15,420 bases of DNA from Bifidobacterium breve (GTDB taxonomy: Bacteria > Actinomycetota > Acidimicrobiia > Acidimicrobiales > Ilumatobacteraceae): assembly GCA_945896935.1 (NCBI GenBank), contig CAMDER010000022.1, positions 1-15,420 of the forward strand, in the 5' to 3' direction. Made by a program: the position numbers and the translations under genes. How positions within the stretch are numbered: the stretch's first letter is position 1; each line of letters begins with the position of its first letter. Shown one piece after another: positions 8,180 through 13,053 of this stretch. The notes under the pieces were generated by a model. That model made no database searches. It was not told the origin of the DNA and saw only the letters and a program-made list of their open reading frames with translations.

Positions 8180-8841
8180 GTGTTCTTGTTCGGAGACTTG
8201 GGCCCAGCATTTGGCGTCGGAGTAATAGGTTCGTAGTCGGCTGGAAGTTGCGGGAGCGAGACCAACCACGTCCATAATTGGTCGATTTGAGCGGTCAGAC
8301 TTTCAAGATCACCGCTGTTGTCAATCACGAAATCGGCTGTCTCTAAACGTTGCTCTCTGGTGGCCTGCCGACTGATGCGAGCCCGTGCGTCTTCTTCAGC
8401 GAAACCTCGGAAGTTCACTAATCGTTCAACCTGGACCTCAATTGGAACATCGACAACGATTTTTCCTTGCAACCCTTCACGCGGATTTTCGGTCAGTAAC
8501 GGGATATCGAGAATGACCACTCGATCAGTCGTGCGCTGCTCAATCATGCGCCGATTCATCTCTTTGCCAACCGCGGGATGGACGATCGCGTTGAGCGCCT
8601 TTAGGGCGTCCGGGTCGGTAAAAACAATGTTGGCAACTGCTTGACGATCTAAAGAGCCATCGGCTGCCAGGACTTCTGAGCCAAACTTGGCAGCCAATTC
8701 AGTCAACACAGGAGACCCAGGCAATTGGACCTCACGCACGATTGCATCGGCATCGATAATGATCGCACCTTTGCCTTCGAGCAACAACGAAACGGTTGAT
8801 TTTCCAGATCCGATACCACCGGTAAGTCCAACAAGAATCAC
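8176..8841 (-). CDS. coaE: Dephospho-CoA kinase
   Basis: CoaE phosphorylates the 3'-hydroxyl of the ribose in dephospho-CoA, the last step of coenzyme A synthesis. The 221-residue protein has the family pattern. The P-loop GGIGSGKS is at 8-15 and the IIDADAIVREV segment follows near 28. NAIVHPAV sits near residue 88, and the core strand VVILDIPLLTEN precedes the lid region, where Arg-rich helices include ARISRQATREQR. The C-terminus carries a Pro/Asn-rich tail (ITPTPNAGPKSPNKNT) that is probably disordered. Translation starts at GTG 8841. A TAGCGT box ends six bases upstream, which points to a leaderless mRNA. This is the first gene of the coaE-uvrB-uvrA-uvrC block, and its TGA overlaps the uvrB ATG. 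The pairing with uvrB is a common actinobacterial gene order rather than evidence of a repair role. Confidence 0.96.
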   Translation of the reverse strand: MILVGLTGGIGSGKSTVSLLLEGKGAIIIDADAIVREVQLPGSPVLTELAAKFGSEVLAADGSLDRQAVANIVFTDPDALKALNAIVHPAVGKEMNRRMIEQRTTDRVVILDIPLLTENPREGLQGKIVVDVPIEVQVERLVNFRGFAEEDARARISRQATREQRLETADFVIDNSGDLESLTAQIDQLWTWLVSLPQLPADYEPITPTPNAGPKSPNKNT

Positions 8842-8847
8842 AACATC

Positions 8848-8853
8848 ACGCTA
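8848..8853 (-). promoter_or_regulatory. -10 box TAGCGT of the coaE-uvrBAC operon (leaderless)
   Basis: On the minus strand TAGCGT, six bases (GATGTT) and the GTG start of coaE follow in order. This would be the main promoter of the repair operon. The 43-base gap it sits in also carries the divergent promoter of the kinase gene. No LexA-like GAAC-N4-GTTC palindrome is seen. Confidence 0.45.
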
Positions 8854-8870
8854 CGGCATTGGTCGCCAGG

Positions 8871-8876
8871 TACTCT
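8871..8876 (+). promoter_or_regulatory. -10 box TACTCT of the histidine kinase gene
   Basis: TACTCT ends eight bases before the GTG start at 8885. The spacing is looser than at coaE or uvrA, but a transcript starting at or just before the GTG is still plausible. No Shine-Dalgarno sequence or clear -35 box is visible. Confidence 0.35.
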
Positions 8877-8884
8877 AACTATTC

Positions 8885-10198
8885 GTGGACGAACGCAGGA
8901 TTGCTCGGGGTCGCAAAAAACCAGCCGCCAATCATCCCTCAATGAGGGCAGTCACAGGACAAGATCAGACCGGTGAATTGTCGTGGCCTTTGGTCGACCG
9001 TCGTCAAAATCAGGTTCAACAGTCCACCGGAATCGAGAGGCGTCAACTTGTTGACCGCGATCATCTTGAGCGACTGTCGACCGCGAATCAGATTCTTCTC
9101 TCATTGCAGAAAATTGCGATCACGCTCCCATCATCGTTTGACCTAGAGAAAGTCTTAGATCAAGGGGTTACCCAAGTACAAGAACTCATCGGATCTGACA
9201 TTGTGACGATCTTGCTCACGAAGACTGATGGAACAGCGATGTTCATTGTGCGCGGACGTGGCTCTGCTCAGCAAATGCATCTTGAAATTGATTCTCTTCC
9301 TCGTCACATCGCTCAGGCCCTCGATTACAACCACAGCGTGTCCTTCGATCTTTCACCGACAGTTCGGGGATTCGCCGATGAAGCAAGCATCGGTGCATAT
9401 TGCGCTCTCCGTTCACGCGGATTCGTGGTTGGTCTCATCGCCGCTGAATGGCGTCAATCAAAAGACGTCACGCAACAAACACAAATTCTCACTGGAATCG
9501 CTGATGCGTTAGGTGTTGCCGTGGACAACGCACGTTTATTTCGCGATATTCGGCAGCAAAGTGCTTCTGAAGAAAGATTGCGTATTGCGCGTGATTTGCA
9601 TGATCGCACCGGAAGTACTTTGGCGTTCATAGGTCTTGAACTTGACCGCCTCATCCGTAATGAAAATGCGTCTGAAAAACAAATTGAGCTTTCAGAGATT
9701 CGTGAGCAGGTGAGTCGGACAGTTAGTGAAGTTCGAGAGATGCTGTACGACCTCAGAACTGGCCAAGACGGACAAAACTCCTTGAGCGAAACAGTTCGTG
9801 AATTCGCTGAACGCGTCAGCGCTAGAACTGACATCAAAGTTAAATGTGAGTTTTCAGTCCCATTTATCGGGGATTCATATCTAACTAATGAGATATGGGA
9901 AATGATGAAAGAGGCGATCCTTAATGCTGAACGGCACTCACAAGGATCACAAGTATTTGTCACCACATCCACTGGCGACAAACTTTGGACAGTGTCGATC
10001 ATTGACAACGGAATCGGCTTAAATTCGGACAACAAGCGCCAAGACGCGTATGGAATAACTGGCATGTTTGAACGGGCCGAAAGTATCGGTGCCGAAATTG
10101 TCATTGTTTCTCCGTTACCCGACCAAAATTATGGAACCGAAGTCGTGATCAGCATTCCAATTGACGTGTTGAACGATCCAGGAGACAAGTCGCAATGA
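8885..10198 (+). CDS. Soluble GAF-domain sensor histidine kinase, NarL-partner (HisKA_3) type
   Basis: This 437-residue protein autophosphorylates on histidine and should pass the phosphate to the regulator encoded next. No membrane segment or signal peptide is seen, so it is cytoplasmic. The first 60 or so residues are polar, basic and probably disordered. A GAF-like sensor domain covers about residues 75-220, ligand unknown. The HisKA_3 dimerisation domain follows, with H239 in RIARDLHDRTGS and a helical stretch to about 292. The HATPase domain has an N-box (EAILNAERHS, N347), a G1 box (DNGIG, 374-378) and a G2 box (YGITGM, 389-394). In most HisKA_3 kinases the motif is HDxxxQ; here the last position is S244, so phosphatase activity may differ. 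The start is GTG 8885, 43 bases from the divergent coaE start. The stop overlaps the regulator start as ATGA, which implies coupled translation. Confidence 0.9.
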   Translation: MDERRIARGRKKPAANHPSMRAVTGQDQTGELSWPLVDRRQNQVQQSTGIERRQLVDRDHLERLSTANQILLSLQKIAITLPSSFDLEKVLDQGVTQVQELIGSDIVTILLTKTDGTAMFIVRGRGSAQQMHLEIDSLPRHIAQALDYNHSVSFDLSPTVRGFADEASIGAYCALRSRGFVVGLIAAEWRQSKDVTQQTQILTGIADALGVAVDNARLFRDIRQQSASEERLRIARDLHDRTGSTLAFIGLELDRLIRNENASEKQIELSEIREQVSRTVSEVREMLYDLRTGQDGQNSLSETVREFAERVSARTDIKVKCEFSVPFIGDSYLTNEIWEMMKEAILNAERHSQGSQVFVTTSTGDKLWTVSIIDNGIGLNSDNKRQDAYGITGMFERAESIGAEIVIVSPLPDQNYGTEVVISIPIDVLNDPGDKSQ

Positions 10199-10827
10199 GG
10201 ATCATGCTGGTTGATGACCACCACTTATTGCGACAATCACTGAAACGCCAATTTGAAGAACTAGGACATGAAGTAGTCGCCGATGTATCCGATGGAATAA
10301 GTGCAGTCTCGGCGGCCCTCACTACACGACCCGACGTCATCTTGATGGATATCTCTATGGGAGAAGGAGATGGAATCACAGCTTGTCGCGCCATCATGGA
10401 AGCCGACGCGCGCCAACGGGTGTTGATGCTGACAATGCACGCAGAAATTGATCTCGTTCGTCAATCATTAAAAGCTGGAGCGGTTGGATATCTCACCAAA
10501 GATGCAACATTCGACGAAGTTTTGCGCGCTCTGAATCTGGCCTGCAATGGCGATGTGATTATTTCGCCAGAATTTGCCCACGCCTTGTTACAAGAGGCTG
10601 AAGATCAACAGGTGATTCAACCGTCGGCACTCAGCGAACGCGAAATGGAAGTGCTACAACTTCTTGCCGAGGGACATTCAACCCCCGAGATTGCGAACAC
10701 CTTGTTCATCAGCCAGAAGACAGTGAAGAACCACCTCGCATCGATCTACGAAAAAATTGACGCCCGGGACCGCACTCATGCAGTCATCCGGGCGGTCAAA
10801 ATTGGAATCATTAAAATCGGGCCGTGA
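10195..10827 (+). CDS. NarL/FixJ-family response regulator
   Basis: This is a 210-residue two-domain regulator. The receiver domain (about 1-118) has the acidic pair D7/D8, the phosphoacceptor D52 in ILMDISM, T80 in VLMLTMHA and K102 in GYLTKDA. The LuxR-type helix-turn-helix (about 144-205) begins LSEREMEVLQLLAEG, and its recognition helix lies in ISQKTVKNHLASIYEKI. Phosphorylation by the adjacent kinase should promote DNA binding and change transcription of unknown targets. The ATG overlaps the kinase stop by 4 bases, so the two proteins are almost certainly made together as a cognate pair. The gene converges on rpsA with 11 bases between stop codons. All key receiver residues are intact. 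Nothing in the sequence identifies the regulon. Confidence 0.95.
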   Translation: MRIMLVDDHHLLRQSLKRQFEELGHEVVADVSDGISAVSAALTTRPDVILMDISMGEGDGITACRAIMEADARQRVLMLTMHAEIDLVRQSLKAGAVGYLTKDATFDEVLRALNLACNGDVIISPEFAHALLQEAEDQQVIQPSALSEREMEVLQLLAEGHSTPEIANTLFISQKTVKNHLASIYEKIDARDRTHAVIRAVKIGIIKIGP

Positions 10828-10833
10828 GCCCCG
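10810..10833 (-). terminator. Possible intrinsic terminator of rpsA, inside the end of the regulator gene
   Basis: GGGC (10819-10822) and GCCC (10828-10831) form a 4-base-pair stem around a 5-base loop that contains the regulator's stop codon. An outer C-G pair is possible across a one-base bulge. Read on the minus strand, just after the rpsA stop, the hairpin is followed by ATTTTAAT. On the plus strand no T-tract follows. The stem is short, so this is tentative. Confidence 0.25.
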
Positions 10834-10838
10834 AGTGG

Positions 10839-12173
10839 TCAGGCCTCTGGTGCGGTTTCAGCTTCGGCGGCTGCGGCTGCGGCTGCTAAAGCAGCGCCTT
10901 CTTCACCTTCGCCGTAGTACTCGGCCCACGTTGCTTCACGTGAAGCATCGTCGGCACCAGCTGACCAATTTCCGTGCTCATCGACTTCGAAGTGCTTACG
11001 ATATTCTTCAGCGAGTTCTCCACCTTCGGCAGCCTGCTTGATGCTGAGGCTGATGCGACGACGAGCGAGATCGAGATCGATGATCTTGACCCACAACTCT
11101 TCGCCTGGAGTAACAACTTGCTCGGGAGCTTCGACGTGCTGGGTGCTCATTTCTGAAATGTGCACGAGACCTTCGATACCTTCGCCAACCTGTACGAATC
11201 CACCGAATGGAACCAACTTGGTGACCCGGCCGTAGACGAGTTGGCCAACTTCGTGACCCGATGCGAAGACTTCCCACGGATCTTTTTCGGTCTGCTTACG
11301 TGACAAGCTGATGCGCTCACGCTCGTAATCGATGTCGAGGACCTTGACTGTGACCTTGTCACCGATGGCGACAACTGAACCTGGGTGATCGACATGATTC
11401 CAGGACAATTCACTCACATGGATGAGTCCGTCCATACCGCCGAGATCGACGAATGCACCAAAGGCAACAACGCTCGAAACGACACCCTCGCGGACATCGC
11501 CAACCTTGAGATTGGTCAAGAAGCCATCTCGAGCTTCTTTTTGGGTCTCTTCGAGGTACGCACGACGTGACAAGACCACGTTGTTACGGTTCTTGTCGAG
11601 TTCAATGATCTTGGCCTGCAACACTTTGCCAACGTAAGGCAACAGGTCGCGAACACGGCGCAATTCAACGAGTGACGCTGGCAAGAAGCCACGCAAGCCG
11701 ATGTCAACGATGAGTCCACCCTTGACAACCTCGATGACGAGGCCTTCGACCATTTCTTCGTTTTCTTTCTTCTTTTCAATTGTTCCCCAGGCACGCTCGT
11801 ACTGAGCGCGCTTCTTGGAGAGAATCAAACGACCTTCTTTGTCTTCTTTAGTCAGAACTAAAGCTTCGACCTGCTCGCCTAACTTGACGATTTCGCCGGG
11901 ATCAACATCGTTACGAATGCTGAGTTCTCGTGAGGGAATAACACCTTCACTCTTGTAGCCAATATCGAGAAGAACTTCGTCTTTGTCGATCTTTACAACG
12001 ATTCCGAAAACGACTTGACCGTCTTCGACTTCAACCATGGTGCCTTCAATCGCATCGGCAAATGAACCAACTAGGTCGTTTTCAGTAATTTGGCGGGGAA
12101 CGTAATTTCCTTCAGCGTCGAATGTTCCCATTGCAGAGGAAATTGACGTGGAGGGGCTCAGAGTGTCGGACAA
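10839..12173 (-). CDS. rpsA: 30S ribosomal protein S1
   Basis: S1 binds mRNA on the small ribosomal subunit. The 444-residue protein has four S1 (OB-fold) repeats at about residues 53-121, 139-204, 225-293 and 310-379. Highly conserved stretches include LLDIGYKSEGVIP, EGRLILSKKRAQYERAWGTI, LRGFLPASLVE and IEGLVHISEM. This is the usual actinobacterial form, shorter than the six-repeat proteobacterial one. The tail after the fourth repeat is acidic and ends in an Ala/Glu-rich stretch (ALAAAAAAAEAE). The start is uncertain. TTG 12173 gives the listed length; the next candidate, ATG 12131, removes 14 poorly conserved residues. Neither has a Shine-Dalgarno sequence. The gene follows a methyltransferase gene across a 96-base gap, the longest non-coding stretch here, which carries a promoter candidate. 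Confidence 0.97.
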   Translation of the reverse strand: MSDTLSPSTSISSAMGTFDAEGNYVPRQITENDLVGSFADAIEGTMVEVEDGQVVFGIVVKIDKDEVLLDIGYKSEGVIPSRELSIRNDVDPGEIVKLGEQVEALVLTKEDKEGRLILSKKRAQYERAWGTIEKKKENEEMVEGLVIEVVKGGLIVDIGLRGFLPASLVELRRVRDLLPYVGKVLQAKIIELDKNRNNVVLSRRAYLEETQKEARDGFLTNLKVGDVREGVVSSVVAFGAFVDLGGMDGLIHVSELSWNHVDHPGSVVAIGDKVTVKVLDIDYERERISLSRKQTEKDPWEVFASGHEVGQLVYGRVTKLVPFGGFVQVGEGIEGLVHISEMSTQHVEAPEQVVTPGEELWVKIIDLDLARRRISLSIKQAAEGGELAEEYRKHFEVDEHGNWSAGADDASREATWAEYYGEGEEGAALAAAAAAAEAETAPEA

Positions 12174-12240
12174 GGGAAATTCACTTTCATAAGAACAACG
12201 AACCCAACTTTTGGAATCGCCGTTGATTGGACAGGGACAT

Positions 12241-12260
12241 GTTCTGCCGAACGGTAGAAC
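12241..12260. repeat. Inverted repeat overlapping the rpsA -10 box
   Basis: GTTCT and AGAAC flank an inner CC/GG pairing with one mismatch and a four-base loop. The dyad lies 10 bases after the methyltransferase stop on the minus strand and overlaps the TACCGT box. No T-tract follows on the minus strand, which argues against a terminator and leaves an operator or a chance hairpin. Confidence 0.35.
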
Positions 12261-12280
12261 CCTGCAAAGTTACCAGTCCA
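12251..12280 (-). promoter_or_regulatory. Candidate rpsA promoter (TGGACT - 18 bases - TACCGT)
   Basis: On the minus strand a TGGACT -35-like box (12275-12280, four of six consensus bases) and a TACCGT -10 box (12251-12256) are 18 bases apart. They lie at the end of the methyltransferase gene. Transcription would begin near 12243 and leave an rpsA leader of about 70 bases, unlike the leaderless starts elsewhere in the window. The -10 box lies inside an inverted repeat. Confidence 0.3.
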
Positions 12281-13037
12281 GAGGCACTATTCCCCCGCCC
12301 GACCCATTTTCCAGACTGGTTGAGTGCTTCGTCGCCCGCACCAAAAACTCCGGTGATTCAACGGTCGGCGGGGCTTCGACATAGACACCTGGCTCGACCG
12401 ACGAAATTGAATTAATAGTAAATCCACACTGAGACAACAAAAAGCGCAATTCACGGGGTGTATAACAGCCAGTCCAGAGATCGACTTGCCGAGACTCCCC
12501 GGCGTTGTTGCGGATTTCCGTGACCTCGTGAGACACTCCGTTCAAGGCGTCAAAAGTCGCATCTACGTGGTATTTCACCGCGTAATAAGCGCTAAATGCC
12601 GACAATGCAAGCTGGCCACCTGGACGCAGACATTCACCCATTCCCCGCACCACGGCTTCATCGTCGCCTTGAGCGGTCATGAGACCGAAAGCGCCCTGAC
12701 ACAGACAGATCACCGCGTCGAATCCCCGGAGGTGTTCGGCTGTGCCAAGAGATCGGGCGTCGAGCCGTTCAAAGGATGACCCCACCACGGCATCTTCTTG
12801 AGCAATGTCAATGAAGTCCTGGCTGATATCAATTCCATGAACCACGAGCCCCCGCCGAGCGAGTTCGTGGGCGTGACGACCTGGTCCACACCCCACGTCA
12901 AGAACCCGCTGCCCGGGCTTGAGATCAAGATGCTTCATCAAGAAGTCGATTTCTTGAACAGTCCCCTTGGTGAATGAATACCGCAAGTAGGCGCGGCCCA
13001 TATGACTCGCCATTGATTCAAACCAGTGATCAGTCAT
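12270..13037 (-). CDS. Class I SAM-dependent methyltransferase, substrate unknown
   Basis: This is a 255-residue Rossmann-fold methyltransferase. Motif I is RVLDVGCGPGRH at about residues 44-55. The acidic end of strand 2 is HGIDIS at about 72-77. A strand-4 segment, FDAVICLCQGAFG, lies near 105, and the post-motif turn LRPGGQLALS follows near 136. The N-terminal part (MGRAYLRYSFTKGT) probably forms the cap over the substrate. The C-terminus (SGGGIVPLDW) is unremarkable. Nothing identifies the substrate: a small molecule, tRNA or protein are all possible. I chose ATG 13037 over the preceding in-frame TTG at 13040. A weak GGTG lies four bases upstream. The gap to the polA stop is 16 bases, so it probably shares the polA transcript, and rpsA follows 96 bases later. 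Confidence 0.88.
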   Translation of the reverse strand: MTDHWFESMASHMGRAYLRYSFTKGTVQEIDFLMKHLDLKPGQRVLDVGCGPGRHAHELARRGLVVHGIDISQDFIDIAQEDAVVGSSFERLDARSLGTAEHLRGFDAVICLCQGAFGLMTAQGDDEAVVRGMGECLRPGGQLALSAFSAYYAVKYHVDATFDALNGVSHEVTEIRNNAGESRQVDLWTGCYTPRELRFLLSQCGFTINSISSVEPGVYVEAPPTVESPEFLVRATKHSTSLENGSGGGIVPLDW

Positions 13038-13053
13038 CAAACACCGGCAAAAT

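Noticed and set aside
8180..8275. Upstream extension of uvrB by 32 codons.
   Set aside because: These codons lie within coaE and do not resemble UvrB. ATG 8179 overlaps the coaE stop as ATGA and fits the family's N-terminus.
9454..10104. 216-codon open frame on the minus strand across the kinase gene.
   Set aside because: It lies opposite the conserved HisKA_3 and HATPase motifs, is Ser/Arg-rich with no family resemblance, and has no promoter-like start. It is a shadow frame despite its length.
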